Shown here: piece by piece, positions 36,753-48,108 of the stretch
How the letters are laid out: each line of letters starts with the position of its first letter
How positions within the stretch are numbered: the first letter of the stretch is position 1
From: an uncultured Nitrosomonadaceae bacterium
GTDB taxonomy: Bacteria > Pseudomonadota > Gammaproteobacteria > Burkholderiales > Nitrosomonadaceae
Assembly (NCBI GenBank): GCA_943787405.1
Contig: CALSMH010000003.1
Location: forward strand, 1 to 64,000
DNA: 64,000 bases
Reading direction: 5' to 3'
Position numbers and translations under genes: made by a program
The notes under the pieces: generated by a model
Told to the model about the DNA's origin: nothing
Database searches by the model: none
Seen by the model: the letters and a program-made list of their open reading frames with translations, nothing else

Positions 36753-37942
36753 GTAATAATCAAGTATTCCCAGATGACTATGGTTGCAATTTTGACCTAG
36801 AAATTAATCGTGCCGAATCCACTAGTTTAAAATACGATGGACGACAGGGCATGTTTGGCAATACTGAGGTTATCCCATTATGGGTTGCAGATATGGATTT
36901 TGCTGCCCCTCTAGCTGTCACCAAGGCTCTTTCTGAACGTGCAATGCATCCAGTATATGGTTACACTTTATATCCGGATAGCCTATATGAATCTTTAATA
37001 GAGTGGCTAGAAAAACATCATGGTTGGCATAATGTTCATCGGGACTGGATTATAATGTGCCCTGGTGTAGTGCCCTCATTGCACGCAGCAGCTATGGCAT
37101 TTTCAGAACCGGGCGAGTCGATAATAGTTCAACCACCTGTATATTTCCCTTTTTTCTCTGCGGTCACAAATACAGGCAGAAACCTGACTCTGAACCCGTT
37201 AGTTATTGAAAATAATAGATATTCTATAAATTTTGATCAACTAGAAAAATACGCAAAAAAAGCAAAAATATTATTCCTGTGTTCTCCACACAACCCTGTC
37301 GGAAGAGTATGGGATAAAGAAGAATTAGAAAATATCATCAGAATTTCGAGAGAACATAATTTGCTTATATTTTCAGATGAGATCCATGCCGACCTGGTGT
37401 TTTCTGAAAATAGACATCAGATGCTTGCAGCATTAGCTGAAGAATCTGAAAATATAATTACTGCTGTGGCGCCTAGCAAGACATTTAATATCCCAGGTTT
37501 AAACCTTTCTGCATTAATTGTACCTAACAAAAAACGTCGCGACTTAGTTATGAAAGCATTTGAGACCCTGCATATAAGTGCATCTAATCCTTTCAGTATC
37601 GTAGCTTTCGAAGCCGCTTATAGAGAAGGAGAGCCATGGCTCATCAAATTGCTTGCTTATTTACAAAATACAAGAGATTTTATAGAACAGTATTTGATAA
37701 AAAACCTGCCGAAAATTAAATTAATTAAACCGGAAGGAACATATCTGCTGTGGCTAGATTGTCGTAAATTAGGTATGAGTGATACACAGCTTCATCATTT
37801 TTTTATCAATGAAGCTGGTGTAGGTATGAGTCCAGGCACACTGTTCGGAGAGGGAGGGCAGGGTTTTATGCGGATGAATATAGGCACTCCCCGTCATATT
37901 ATTGCTACTGCCTTGGAAAATATCAGAAAGGCAATTAAATAA
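36749..37942 (+). CDS. ovoB: OvoB: PLP-dependent sulfoxide C-S lyase (PatB/MalY type)
   Basis: The 397-residue fold-type I PLP enzyme has the PatB/MalY N-terminus (TSLKYDGRQGMFGNTEVIPLWVADMDF after a family-typical start), the PLP Asp in FSDEIHADLVF and the Schiff-base lysine in APSKTFNIPGL. In ovothiol synthesis OvoB cleaves the histidylcysteine sulfoxide to 5-thiohistidine. Its TTG start (36749) overlaps the ovoA TGA, so the two are coupled. Taken alone it could be cystathionine beta-lyase; the coupling to ovoA makes OvoB the better call. Confidence 0.85.
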   Translation: MSNNQVFPDDYGCNFDLEINRAESTSLKYDGRQGMFGNTEVIPLWVADMDFAAPLAVTKALSERAMHPVYGYTLYPDSLYESLIEWLEKHHGWHNVHRDWIIMCPGVVPSLHAAAMAFSEPGESIIVQPPVYFPFFSAVTNTGRNLTLNPLVIENNRYSINFDQLEKYAKKAKILFLCSPHNPVGRVWDKEELENIIRISREHNLLIFSDEIHADLVFSENRHQMLAALAEESENIITAVAPSKTFNIPGLNLSALIVPNKKRRDLVMKAFETLHISASNPFSIVAFEAAYREGEPWLIKLLAYLQNTRDFIEQYLIKNLPKIKLIKPEGTYLLWLDCRKLGMSDTQLHHFFINEAGVGMSPGTLFGEGGQGFMRMNIGTPRHIIATALENIRKAIK

Positions 37943-37954
37943 TATTATTTAATT
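37933..37954. terminator. Perfect 22-bp AT palindrome across two converging stop codons
   Basis: AATTAAATAAT and its complement meet without a loop and contain the TAA stops of ovoB (37940-37942) and of the minus-strand gene (37945-37947). Both proteins therefore end in Ile-Lys. As a hairpin it is weak but symmetric. Confidence 0.4.
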
Positions 37955-38346
37955 ATTAGCAATAATATCAAGAATATAGATACGCATCCTAATGCAACAC
38001 ATAAAAATATTAGGACCTTTGAGCGGACACGAAGAACCTCAATTGCCTCAACGATTCGTACGTTTTGCTTTGCAAGAGATCTAACCACACTATTTAAATC
38101 TGATACTTCCCTTTCAATTTCATGAAGACGTAAATCCCTGCTTGTTATATTTTCACTATCTGATGTAGGGACTGATGAGTCTACAGTCCCTGAAGAAATA
38201 TTATCTTTTCTGCCAGCGTAGAGATTTTTTGCTGCTTTTGCTATATGTGGAGCGTTCTCCAGCACATCCTTCCAAGGAATGATTTTTAGAACTGTAATCC
38301 ATCCAAATGCCATAACCTTAGCCCAGATCTGAAGAGTACTTAACAA
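37945..38346 (-). CDS. Tail-anchored coiled-coil membrane protein, unknown
   Basis: The 133-residue product has an amphipathic N-terminal helix (QIWAKVMAFGWITVLKII), a polar Ser/Asp linker, a coiled coil at about 68-105 (LHEIEREVSDLNSVVRSLAKQ) and a membrane helix at the very end (about 110-131). It converges on ovoB with two bases between stops. No family recognised; the frame is credible from its heptads and terminal helix. Confidence 0.65.
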   Translation of the reverse strand: MLSTLQIWAKVMAFGWITVLKIIPWKDVLENAPHIAKAAKNLYAGRKDNISSGTVDSSVPTSDSENITSRDLRLHEIEREVSDLNSVVRSLAKQNVRIVEAIEVLRVRSKVLIFLCVALGCVSIFLILLLIIK

Positions 38347-38544
38347 AACCCCATGTTTCGATACTAAAAATTCATATTGCCATATATATAAATTCGCATC
38401 AATGCTACATGTATCAGCATGCAGTGCAGTGGATAACCAGTTGCTTAGGTACCTCTATACGATATTTAAGATATCTCTAGGAATTAAACAAAAAAGATTT
38501 GGAACAATAAGTTTAAAGATAAATTAATTGAGATTCTTATCCAT

Positions 38545-39432
38545 TCACATTTTGTTGAGTACTTCAGCAACCGTTTTTCCCATATCAGATGGCGTCGCAC
38601 TGATAGTGACGCCCAGCTCTCTTAATAGAGCAACTTTCTCCGCGGCACCTTCTCCTGCAGAAGAAATAATCGCTCCTGCATGGCCCATACGCTTCCCTTC
38701 TGGTGCAGTTAAGCCAGCAATATAAGAAATTAACGGCTTACTTAAATTATCCTTAGCAAAGACCCCAGCATCTACTTCCTGTGGCCCGCCAATTTCTCCA
38801 ATCATCAGTACAACTTTTGTTTCAGGGTCTGATTCAAAAAATTCTAGAATATCTCGAAACGAACTTCCAGTAATGGGATCACCACCGATCCCAACCGATG
38901 TTGAAATACCAATACCCAACATTCTTAACTGATCAGCAGCCTCATAACCTAAAGTTCCCGAGCGACCAATAATTCCAACATTTCCTTGGATATAAATATG
39001 CCCTGGCATAATTCCTAACATAGAACGCCCTGGGCTGATTGTCCCAGCACAATTCGGACCAGTTAATAACATCCTTTTCTCTTTAGGAAAGCGACGAAGA
39101 TAATTTTTTACCGTCATCATATCTTGGGTTGGTATGCCATCAGTGATTGCCACACAATATTTAATACCCGCATCAGCAGCTTCCATAATTGAATCAGCGG
39201 CGAAAGCAGGGGGGACAAATATTATGCTTGCTTCGGCTCCAGCCTGTTGCACAGCCTCTTTTACCGTATTAAAAACCGGCAAATCCAAATGTTTTTGGCC
39301 TCCTTTTCCAGGAGTAACGCCTCCTACTACATTAGAACCGTACTTAATCATGTCTTCCGCATGAAAAGTACCAATTTTTCCTGTAAATCCCTGAACAATA
39401 ATTCGTGTTTTCTCATTAATTAAAATTGACAT
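38545..39432 (-). CDS. mtkB: Malate-CoA ligase (malate thiokinase) alpha subunit
   Basis: The 295-residue protein is of the succinyl-CoA synthetase alpha type: Rossmann CoA-binding start (IIVQGFTGKIGTFHAEDM), GPNCAGTISPG, and the phosphohistidine loop RMGHAGAII. It pairs with the beta subunit gene 11 bp upstream and malyl-CoA lyase before that. This three-gene context, and the beta subunit's close likeness to MtkA, favour malate rather than succinate as substrate. As a succinyl-CoA ligase it would be expected in a TCA-cycle context, which is absent here. Confidence 0.88.
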   Translation of the reverse strand: MSILINEKTRIIVQGFTGKIGTFHAEDMIKYGSNVVGGVTPGKGGQKHLDLPVFNTVKEAVQQAGAEASIIFVPPAFAADSIMEAADAGIKYCVAITDGIPTQDMMTVKNYLRRFPKEKRMLLTGPNCAGTISPGRSMLGIMPGHIYIQGNVGIIGRSGTLGYEAADQLRMLGIGISTSVGIGGDPITGSSFRDILEFFESDPETKVVLMIGEIGGPQEVDAGVFAKDNLSKPLISYIAGLTAPEGKRMGHAGAIISSAGEGAAEKVALLRELGVTISATPSDMGKTVAEVLNKM

Positions 39433-39443
39433 CGTTCTTTCCC

Positions 39444-40625
39444 CTAGGTTCCTCTTGCGACCATCTCATTGCGTGCCTGAACAACCTTCTCAGCTGCTTC
39501 AGCTAATGTTTCTGCCATAATTATAGGCAAGTTACTCTCAGTAATTATCTTACGGCCTTGAGCAACATTTGTACCTGACAGACGTACAACCAGAGGTATT
39601 TTCATGTCGATATTCTTAATTGCCTGTACAACACCTTCTGCAATCCAATCACACCGATTAATCCCAGCAAAAATATTAACCAATAACGCCTTAACATTCT
39701 TATCTGCTAATACTAAACGAAATGCCTTTTCAGTACGCTCTGCAGATGCTCCACCACCTACATCCAGAAAATTAGCAGGCTCCCCACCGGCCAGCTTAAT
39801 CATGTCCATGGTAGCCATGGCCAGACCTGCACCATTAATCATGCAGCCTATGTCTCCACTTAAACCAACATAGCTCAATCCCTGTTCAGCAGCTGCAACT
39901 TCACGATGATCCCCTTGGGTTTTATCACGTAGTTCAGCAATTTTATGACGGCGAAATAGAGCATTGTCATCAAAGCTCATTTTTGCATCTAAGGCGATTA
40001 ATTCATTATCGGTAACTACAAGAGGGTTAATTTCCAGCATATTTGCATCAAGGTCGCGTAAGGCACGATAACAACCCTTAATTATTTTAACGCTACGAGA
40101 TAATAATTTCGGATCCTCCAGACCTAGTGCAAAAGCCATTGTACGTGCTTGAAAGTCCTGCAAGCCAACAGCTGGCTCAATATAGACCTTATGGATTAAT
40201 TCAGGATTTGTTTTCGCTAATTTTTCAATCTCCATGCCTCCTTGCGTAGAACCGACCATGACGATACGTTCGGAGCTTCTATCAATAAGAAAGCAGAGAT
40301 AAAGTTCTCTAGTAAAATTTGTTCCTGCCTCAATATAAACTCTGGAACAAATTTTCCCTGCGGGGCCAGATTGATGAGTTACTAATTTTTTTCCTAGCAG
40401 TTCTTCCACGGCTTTTTCTACTTCATCATGGGTCTTACAGATCTTTATGCCGCCAGCTTTTCCACGTGCCCCTGAATGTATCTGCGCCTTAACTACCCAA
40501 CTATTGCTGCTTATTTCTCTCGCTCTCTGAACAGCTTCTAACGGGGTGTAAGCTAAGCCACCATCTCCTATCTTAACCCCATATTCTGCTAGAATTTCTT
40601 TTGCTTGATATTCATGGATGTCCAA
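39444..40625 (-). CDS. mtkA: Malate-CoA ligase (malate thiokinase) beta subunit
   Basis: The 393-residue protein has an ATP-grasp N-domain ([18 protein letters not shown]) and the C-terminal ligase domain ([23 protein letters not shown]). Its segments [20 protein letters not shown] and [16 protein letters not shown] resemble methylotroph MtkA as I remember it more than SucC. With MtkB it makes malyl-CoA from malate, ATP and CoA, and the product goes to the lyase encoded just upstream. The start [10 protein letters not shown] is family-typical. Confidence 0.9.
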   Translation of the reverse strand: MDIHEYQAKEILAEYGVKIGDGGLAYTPLEAVQRAREISSNSWVVKAQIHSGARGKAGGIKICKTHDEVEKAVEELLGKKLVTHQSGPAGKICSRVYIEAGTNFTRELYLCFLIDRSSERIVMVGSTQGGMEIEKLAKTNPELIHKVYIEPAVGLQDFQARTMAFALGLEDPKLLSRSVKIIKGCYRALRDLDANMLEINPLVVTDNELIALDAKMSFDDNALFRRHKIAELRDKTQGDHREVAAAEQGLSYVGLSGDIGCMINGAGLAMATMDMIKLAGGEPANFLDVGGGASAERTEKAFRLVLADKNVKALLVNIFAGINRCDWIAEGVVQAIKNIDMKIPLVVRLSGTNVAQGRKIITESNLPIIMAETLAEAAEKVVQARNEMVARGT

Positions 40626-40675
40626 TGTCTCACCCTTAATTTAAATTACCAGTAAAAAATTTTTATTTCTTAGAC

Positions 40676-41629
40676 TTAGCTTCTATTCTTTTTTGAAATT
40701 GCTTCTGCTGCTTCTACTACATTAGAGGCCATCCTTGCCGAAGCAGCATCAATTAATCTCCCATCTAATGCTGCTGCTCCTTTCCCCTGTGCTGCAGCTT
40801 CATCTAGTGCAGACAATATTCGTTTTGCCTTCTCCACTTCTGCAAGAGGTGGTGTAAATACCTCATTTGCAAGATCCACCTGTGTTGGATGAATAGCCCA
40901 TTTCCCTTCAATACCTAAGGCTGCCGCTCTTCTAGCAGCCAACTTATACCCATTTGGGTCCTTTATATCTCCAAAAGGCCCGTCAATTGGACGCAACCCA
41001 TAAGCACGACAAGCAACTGTCATTCGACTGATTGCTGAATGCCATTGATCTCCAGGATAATCAGGATTAAGACCCCCAATATTTGTTGTTCTAGCACGAT
41101 TACTAGCGGCATAGTCTGCAACGCCAAAATGTAATGCTTCAAGACGACCTGCTGATCCGCTGCAGGCAATATTTTCTACATTAGCCATGCCTAAGGCTGT
41201 TTCAATTAAGGCCTCAATACCAATTTTGTTTTTCAACCCCTGCTGCATTTCTAACTGATTTAGCATGGCCTCAACCATATACACATCAGAATAAACCCCA
41301 ACCTTTGGCACCAAAATAGTATCTATTTTATGTCCGGCCTGCTCAACTAGGTCCACTACATCACGAACCATATATTGAGTATCTAAACCATTAATTCTAA
41401 CTGATAGAGAAACTCCGTTTCCTTTCCAGTCTAAATCGTTAATAGCCTCGATAATATTTTTTCGAGCTTGTATTTTATCGTCTGGAGCAACAGCATCTTC
41501 AAGATCAAGAAAAACGAAATCCACGCCACTTTTCATTGCCTTTTCAAACATGTTTGGATTCGAACCTGGCACAGCTAATTCGCAACGCTGTACCCTTAAA
41601 ACAGAAGCTTCATGTAAAGTATGACTCAT
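40676..41629 (-). CDS. mcl: L-malyl-CoA lyase (CitE-like CoA-ester lyase)
   Basis: The 317-residue TIM-barrel enzyme splits malyl-CoA to acetyl-CoA and glyoxylate, or the reverse. Motifs: RCELAVPGSNPNMFEKAMKS, DFVFLDLEDAVAPDDK (metal and CoA site), IGIEALIETALG with a catalytic Glu, and HFGVADYAASNRAR with the barrel-end Asp. It is the first gene of mcl-mtkA-mtkB, 50 bp before mtkA. Together they link malate with C2 units, as in the serine cycle; other serine-cycle genes are not in the window. Confidence 0.9.
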   Translation of the reverse strand: MSHTLHEASVLRVQRCELAVPGSNPNMFEKAMKSGVDFVFLDLEDAVAPDDKIQARKNIIEAINDLDWKGNGVSLSVRINGLDTQYMVRDVVDLVEQAGHKIDTILVPKVGVYSDVYMVEAMLNQLEMQQGLKNKIGIEALIETALGMANVENIACSGSAGRLEALHFGVADYAASNRARTTNIGGLNPDYPGDQWHSAISRMTVACRAYGLRPIDGPFGDIKDPNGYKLAARRAAALGIEGKWAIHPTQVDLANEVFTPPLAEVEKAKRILSALDEAAAQGKGAAALDGRLIDAASARMASNVVEAAEAISKKNRS

Positions 41630-41957
41630 TTATTTCTTCCTTAATGATGCATTATTAAATTAGAGTAAAACCGCATTATTTTAACATAATAGACAAGAAT
41701 AAATAAACCTTGCCCTCCTAAAAGCAGTTCTATGCCGACCCATTTACTCCATGATCATAACTAGGATTTGGGTTTTTTTTATAATAATTTATTCAAGTTT
41801 TGAACCATTATTTGATGTTTATCAGACGTGTAATTAAACAGGTCTGTATCAGATTTATGGCTTTTATTGCGGGCTTTTATCGCTTGTATAGTATCCATTA
41901 AATCAATATGAAGATTGACCCTATAGTGCTAATTTTGTTATAATTTATAGCTACTGG
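41630..41957. other. Upstream region of mcl and of the initiator tRNA
   Basis: These 328 bases lie between the divergent mcl and tRNA genes. The tRNA promoter occupies the right end. The rest shows no gene or clear operator. Confidence 0.5.
41915..41944 (+). promoter_or_regulatory. Promoter of the initiator tRNA gene
   Basis: TTGACC at 41915-41920 and TATAAT at 41939-41944, 18 bases apart, end 13 bases before the tRNA 5' end. The -10 is perfect. Confidence 0.8.
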
Positions 41958-42034
<77 letters not shown>

Positions 42035-42064
42035 AATACCTTGCGTAGCTTCTGCATATTTTAA

Positions 42065-42091
42065 ACCAGACTTTAAAAAACAAAGTCTGGT
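42065..42091 (+). terminator. Stem-loop after tRNA-fMet
   Basis: ACCAGACTTT at 42065-42074 pairs exactly with AAAGTCTGGT at 42082-42091, followed by AATATTTTATTT. It separates the tRNA transcript from the 4.5S RNA gene. Confidence 0.75.
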
Positions 42092-42105
42092 AATATTTTA
42101 TTTAT

Positions 42106-42204
42106 GGCGGGCCTCCCCGCATTGCATAGTAGTGAACTTGGTCAGGTCCGGAAGGAAGCAGCCACAACTATTCTCTGTAAGTGCCGGGGGTTGGGCTCGC
42201 CGCC
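42106..42204 (+). ncRNA. ffs: 4.5S RNA of the signal recognition particle
   Basis: The conserved apical loop is present: GGTCAGGTCCGGAAGGAAGC followed by AGCC, the Ffh-binding domain. The ends GGCGGGCC and GGGCTCGCCGCC pair to form the long hairpin. The length of about 99 bases fits the short bacterial form. A T-run at 42205 ends the transcript. It sits just before dnaX, a common place for ffs. Confidence 0.96.
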
Positions 42205-42377
42205 TTTTTATTATATATTTACCGAGAATCAAACTATTATCCTTGTTCAATTCTATTTTTATTGGCCTCTGGGCCACTGGGCATAACTCATAAAAAAACA
42301 AGGTAGATTGCATTTCAGGCTATCCAGATTACAATATCAATTTATTGATCCTTACTAACTATTAATTAGTATCTGCC

Positions 42378-44036
42378 GTGTCTCAATCTCAAGTCCTTGC
42401 TCGTAAATGGCGTCCAAAAGACTTTTCTAGTCTGGTTGGACAGGACCATATTATTAAAGCGCTCACAAATGCGCTCGAACAAAAACGTTTACATCATGCC
42501 TATTTATTTACAGGAACGCGTGGCGTCGGCAAGACAACAATCGCACGTATTTTAGCCAAGTCTCTTAACTGTAAATTAGGTGTTACAAGCAATCCATGCG
42601 GCAATTGTCCCGCCTGTATCGAAATTAACAGTGGAAATTTTATTGATTTAGTAGAACTTGATGCTGCATCTAATACTCAGGTCGATAATATGCGTGAGTT
42701 GTTGGAAAACGCATTGTATGCACCAACTTCTGCTCGCTATAAGATCTATATCATTGATGAGGTGCATATGCTTTCTAAGTCTGCTTTTAACGCTATGCTT
42801 AAGACTTTAGAAGAGCCCCCAGACCATGTAAAATTTATATTGGCTACTACTGATCCACAAAAAATTCCGGTTACTGTTTTATCGCGCTGTCTACAATTCA
42901 ATCTGAAGCAGATCCCTCTTTCCCTAATTACAGAGCATCTAAAGCATGTGCTTGAACAAGAGAAAATAGCCTCTGACGAAACCTCATTACAATTATTAGC
43001 ACGTGCAGCTCAAGGCAGTATGCGTGATGCCCTTAGTATTCTTGATCAGGCCATTATTTTTAGCGAAGGTAAAGTTGAGGAATCTAGGGTTCATGCCATG
43101 CTTGGAACTATTGATCAGGTTTATCTTTATGATTTACTTGAGGCAATTTTGCAAAAGAATGGTGCAAATTTACTAAATATAGCTGATGGAATTGAAGCAA
43201 AGAGCTTGTCTTTTGATAATGCATTACAAGATTTGGCCAGGCTGTTGCATACACTTTCTTTGGCACAAATAGTCCCACAATCCATTAACGAAAATATACC
43301 GGAATATAAACAAATTATTGCATTATCAAAAAAATTCTCACCTGAGGAACTACAATTATATTATCAAATTGCCTTGAACGGTCGTGATGATTTAGGGCTG
43401 GCACCTGATGAATACGCTGGCTTTACGATGACATTAATGCGTATGCTGGCTTTTATTCCAGAAAATTTATCAGGAAATACCAAAGTTCTCGCCCCCCCAT
43501 CGAATTTAAACTCAATAGCACAAACCCCTAACATAAATAAAAATATTAGCATTGCCTCAGATAGCAATTCTGAACATATTCCTCCTACCATATTAAATGA
43601 CGTTAAAGAGCCTAATTTATACTCTAACGATGCCGGTCAATCAGATATTCACTGGCCGTCATTGGTAAATCAGTTAAAATTGAACGGCATGGCAAGAATG
43701 TTGGCTCAAAACTGTGAGATTAAAAATTATTCAACAGGTAGCCTAGAATTATGCTTGTTAGCTGAGCATAAACATTTATTAGAGAAAAGATACCAAGACA
43801 AAGTAAAAGTCGCATTAAATGAGCACTTTGGAAATAATATTTATTTAAAATTTTCTGTTGGTACAGTTACAGGTATTACTCCAGCAGAATTAGATAATCG
43901 TGAGAAAAAAACGAAACAACAACAAGCCATAACAGCCATTGAGACCGATCCGATTGTGCGTCAATTAATGGATAATTTCGATGCAAAATTAATTAACTCT
44001 TCAATTAAACCTATTAACAAAGGAGATTCAGAATGA
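42378..44036 (+). CDS. dnaX: DNA polymerase III subunits gamma and tau
   Basis: The clamp-loader ATPase of 552 residues has Walker A ([10 protein letters not shown]), a zinc site with four Cys ([16 protein letters not shown]), Walker B with DEVH ([10 protein letters not shown]), and sensor segments ([17 protein letters not shown]). A linker of low conservation (about 375-430) precedes the tau C-domain. The GTG at 42378 is the start by family N-terminus ([18 protein letters not shown]). Its stop overlaps the ybaB start, so dnaX, ybaB and recR form an operon. I found no convincing frameshift site for a separate gamma. Confidence 0.97.
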   Translation: MSQSQVLARKWRPKDFSSLVGQDHIIKALTNALEQKRLHHAYLFTGTRGVGKTTIARILAKSLNCKLGVTSNPCGNCPACIEINSGNFIDLVELDAASNTQVDNMRELLENALYAPTSARYKIYIIDEVHMLSKSAFNAMLKTLEEPPDHVKFILATTDPQKIPVTVLSRCLQFNLKQIPLSLITEHLKHVLEQEKIASDETSLQLLARAAQGSMRDALSILDQAIIFSEGKVEESRVHAMLGTIDQVYLYDLLEAILQKNGANLLNIADGIEAKSLSFDNALQDLARLLHTLSLAQIVPQSINENIPEYKQIIALSKKFSPEELQLYYQIALNGRDDLGLAPDEYAGFTMTLMRMLAFIPENLSGNTKVLAPPSNLNSIAQTPNINKNISIASDSNSEHIPPTILNDVKEPNLYSNDAGQSDIHWPSLVNQLKLNGMARMLAQNCEIKNYSTGSLELCLLAEHKHLLEKRYQDKVKVALNEHFGNNIYLKFSVGTVTGITPAELDNREKKTKQQQAITAIETDPIVRQLMDNFDAKLINSSIKPINKGDSE

Positions 44037-44359
44037 TGAAAGGTGGATTGGGGCCACTAATGAAACAGGCTCAACAAATGCAAGAAAATATGAAAGATAT
44101 GCAAGAACAATTAGCTACAGTTGAAGTAGAGGGGCAGTCGGGTGCTGGCATGGTTAAAGTTATAATGACCTGCCGCTATGATGTAAAGAGGGTGAACATA
44201 GACGACAGCCTATTCAATGATGATAAAGATATGTTGGAGGATCTGCTTGCTGCCGCAGTAAATGACGCTGTTCGACGAGTTGAAGCTACTACGCAAGAAA
44301 AAATGTCGGGGGTTACTGCTGGCATGGGCTTGCCACCTGGAATGAAATTGCCATTCTAA
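44033..44359 (+). CDS. ybaB: YbaB/EbfC nucleoid-associated protein
   Basis: The 108-residue DNA-binding protein has the family pattern: [20 protein letters not shown] at the start, [23 protein letters not shown] in the beta-core, and a Gly/Pro-rich end ([12 protein letters not shown]). It forms dimers that bind DNA. It overlaps dnaX by four bases (ATGA) and precedes recR, the standard order. Confidence 0.97.
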   Translation: MMKGGLGPLMKQAQQMQENMKDMQEQLATVEVEGQSGAGMVKVIMTCRYDVKRVNIDDSLFNDDKDMLEDLLAAAVNDAVRRVEATTQEKMSGVTAGMGLPPGMKLPF

Positions 44360-44438
44360 ATATGTATCATGTAATTAATAAAGTTACACAATGGATGCTG
44401 ATTTCATCCCGTCATGATGATATTTAGTCTTGTCTATA

Positions 44439-45035
44439 ATGAAAAATTCCGCATCTCTTGAGGATTTAATCGAGGCATTACGCTGCCTGCCAGGCGTAGG
44501 GCCTAGATCAGCTCAGCGAATGGCTTATCACCTACTACAGCATGACCATGAGGGTGCGCGTCAACTCGCAAATACACTAGATAAGGTTCTTACAAGCATT
44601 AAACATTGTGAGAAATGCAATAGTTTTACTGACTTATTGGTTTGTAATCTATGTGGCTCCACAAAACGTAATGCGGGTCTCTTATGTATCGTTGAAATGC
44701 CTGCAGATTTATTGATGATTGAACAGACGCAAAGTTATAACGGAATGTATTTCGTGCTTATGGGGAAACTTTCCCCATTAGATGGCATTGGGCCTAAAGA
44801 CATTCATCTGGATCGACTACTGAAACGCGTCCAAGACAAAACAGTAAAAGAAGTCGTGCTCGCTACAAATTTTACTGTTGAAGGGGAGGTCACTGCACAT
44901 TATATTAGCGAACTACTTAATAGCATGGAAATAAAGGTAAGTCGTATAGCAAGAGGGCTGCCTACAGGGGGTGAGCTTGAGCACGTCGATAGTGGCACAC
45001 TTGCACAAGCAGTTATGGAGCGAAGGGAAGTTTAA
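44439..45035 (+). CDS. recR: Recombination protein RecR
   Basis: RecR works with RecF and RecO in gap repair. The protein has a helix-hairpin-helix ([20 protein letters not shown]), a zinc finger of four Cys ([16 protein letters not shown]), a Toprim domain ([15 protein letters not shown]) and the C-terminal [15 protein letters not shown] start at ATG 44439, which gives the usual N-terminus; a TTG three codons upstream is also possible. Neither has a strong ribosome site. Confidence 0.96.
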   Translation: MKNSASLEDLIEALRCLPGVGPRSAQRMAYHLLQHDHEGARQLANTLDKVLTSIKHCEKCNSFTDLLVCNLCGSTKRNAGLLCIVEMPADLLMIEQTQSYNGMYFVLMGKLSPLDGIGPKDIHLDRLLKRVQDKTVKEVVLATNFTVEGEVTAHYISELLNSMEIKVSRIARGLPTGGELEHVDSGTLAQAVMERREV

Positions 45036-45153
45036 TTCTGATTAATCATATTACTACCAATTTCTCTAGATCATCCTTATTTCCAATATTATATCTAGCA
45101 GCAATTAAACAGATTATTGTGAAGCATAGAAAAACTCTTTTGCTGAGAACTAA

Positions 45154-45975
45154 ATGAGAACTAACAAATCACATAAAGAATTTAAAAACAAGAAACAACC
45201 TCTATTCAAAGGTGAGAAAAATATTACATCTTCATCTGTAACTACACAGAAATTGCACAAATTATTAGCACGAGCAGGGCTCGGTTCTCGACGCGAAATG
45301 GAAAATCTTATTTCGAGGGGACAGGTGACTATAAATCAAAAAGTAGCTGGAATTGCTGATCGGGCAAGTATCCTAGACGTGGTTAGAATAAAAAAACGTA
45401 TAATTCATTTAAATTTTGGAAAAGAGCTACCAAGGGTGTTGCTTTATCACAAACCAGAGGGTGAAATTGTAAGCCATAATGATCCACGTAATCGGCCGTC
45501 AGTATTTGATAATCTACCTAAAATAAAAACTTCTAAATGGGTTTCAATTGGAAGACTTGATTTTAATACTTCTGGGTTATTAATCTTTACTACTGACGGA
45601 TCATTAGCGAACAGATTAATGCATCCTCGCTATGAAGTGGAGCGTGAATATGCTGTCCGTATCGTAGGGGTATTATCTGAGAGCCAAATAAAATTGCTTA
45701 CAACTGGAATTGAATTAGAGGATGGTCTAGCTAAATTTATTTCTCTGTTGGATCAAGGCGGAATGGGCTCCAACCACTGGTACCATGTGATATTGAAAGA
45801 GGGCAGGAACCGTGAAATACGACGTATGTTTGAAGCAATAGGAGTAACAATTAGTAGGTTGATCCGCGTGCGATTTGGTGTTATTAAATTACCCCCAAGG
45901 TTAAGAAGAGGAAAATCTATAGAGCTAAATAAAGAAGAAGTTGAACATATACTTTCAAACTATCCTGACAACTAA
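45154..45975 (+). CDS. rluB: 23S rRNA pseudouridine synthase (RluB-like)
   Basis: The 273-residue enzyme has a basic N-tail, an S4 RNA-binding domain at about 30-75 (KLHKLLARAGLGSRREMENLI) and the RsuA/RluB catalytic domain with the active Asp in SIGRLDFNTSGLLIFT. It also has ILKEGRNREIRRMFEAIGV. RluB modifies a 23S rRNA uridine near the peptidyl-transferase centre; RluE/F cannot be fully excluded. It is a single gene converging on dapE. Confidence 0.9.
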   Translation: MRTNKSHKEFKNKKQPLFKGEKNITSSSVTTQKLHKLLARAGLGSRREMENLISRGQVTINQKVAGIADRASILDVVRIKKRIIHLNFGKELPRVLLYHKPEGEIVSHNDPRNRPSVFDNLPKIKTSKWVSIGRLDFNTSGLLIFTTDGSLANRLMHPRYEVEREYAVRIVGVLSESQIKLLTTGIELEDGLAKFISLLDQGGMGSNHWYHVILKEGRNREIRRMFEAIGVTISRLIRVRFGVIKLPPRLRRGKSIELNKEEVEHILSNYPDN

Positions 45976-45999
45976 AATTATTTATATATAAGTTGTCAC

Positions 46000-46019
46000 C
46001 TAATATTTCTTAATATTAG
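46000..46019. terminator. AT-rich stem-loop between rluB and dapE
   Basis: CTAATATT at 46000-46007 and AATATTAG at 46012-46019 form a perfect but AT-only stem between two converging genes. A T-rich or A-rich run follows on each side. It could serve both. Confidence 0.4.
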
Positions 46020-46048
46020 CAATTCTCAAAAATATAAAAAAATAATTT

Positions 46049-47218
<1,170 letters not shown>

Positions 47219-47222
47219 TTAT

Positions 47223-48044
47223 TTAAATCCCACGTAAAAGCTCATTAATCCCAGTTTTTGCACGTGTCTTTGCATCAACTTGTTTAACAATAACCGCGCA
47301 ATAAAGACTATATTTACCATCTGAAGATGGCAATGACCCTGAAACCACTACTGAACCAGCTGGAATACGGCCGTAACTAACATCTCCAGTTTCACGATTA
47401 TATATTTTAGTACTTTGACCAATATAAACACCCATTGATATTACTGAATTTTCCTCCACGATAACTCCCTCAACTATCTCAGAGCGTGCTCCAATAAAAC
47501 AATTGTCTTCAATAATAGTAGGGTTTGCCTGTACTGGTTCTAATACGCCGCCAATACCAACCCCACCAGATAGATGTACATTCTTTCCAATTTGAGCACA
47601 AGAGCCTACTGTAGCCCAAGTATCAACCATTGTTCCTTCATCAACATAAGCGCCAATATTGACATATGACGGCATCAATACAACATTGCTTGCGATAAAA
47701 GCACCCTTTCTAACTGTTGCTGGCGGTACAACGCGGAATCCACCATTACGAAAATCTTTTGAACTGAAATCTGCAAATTTTGATGGGATTTTATCAAAAT
47801 AGTTAGAAAACCCCCCCTTAATGAAAGCATTATCTTCCATACGAAAAGATAGCAATACTGCTTTTTTTATCCATTGATGAGTGACCCACTGATCATTAAT
47901 TTTCTCTGCGATGCGTAACTCGCCAGTATTGATCATTTCTAATACTTGATTAATTGATTCTTTTAATTTTGCCTCAACATTGCGAGGAGTAATTTTAGCG
48001 CGAGACTCAAATGCTTCTTCAATTGCAGTTTGTAACAGTTCCAT
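47223..48044 (-). CDS. dapD: Tetrahydrodipicolinate N-succinyltransferase
   Basis: The 273-residue protein carries a left-handed beta-helix of hexapeptide repeats ([35 protein letters not shown]) and the N-terminal helical domain of DapD. It succinylates tetrahydrodipicolinate, the step before DapC. It lies between dapC (64 bp) and dapE (40 bp) on the same strand. Length and motifs are normal. Confidence 0.97.
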   Translation of the reverse strand: MELLQTAIEEAFESRAKITPRNVEAKLKESINQVLEMINTGELRIAEKINDQWVTHQWIKKAVLLSFRMEDNAFIKGGFSNYFDKIPSKFADFSSKDFRNGGFRVVPPATVRKGAFIASNVVLMPSYVNIGAYVDEGTMVDTWATVGSCAQIGKNVHLSGGVGIGGVLEPVQANPTIIEDNCFIGARSEIVEGVIVEENSVISMGVYIGQSTKIYNRETGDVSYGRIPAGSVVVSGSLPSSDGKYSLYCAVIVKQVDAKTRAKTGINELLRGI

Positions 48045-48108
48045 GTTTGTCCTTAATGAATTTATTAAACAATAAAATATTTATAATTTTTGAGCACAGA
48101 TTATCTGC

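Noticed and set aside
43321-43345. Slippery run of A in dnaX that would give a short gamma subunit by -1 frameshift
   Set aside because: The shift leads to a stop after three codons, but at about residue 320, inside the clamp-loader domain that gamma needs. No supporting stem or internal Shine-Dalgarno was seen.
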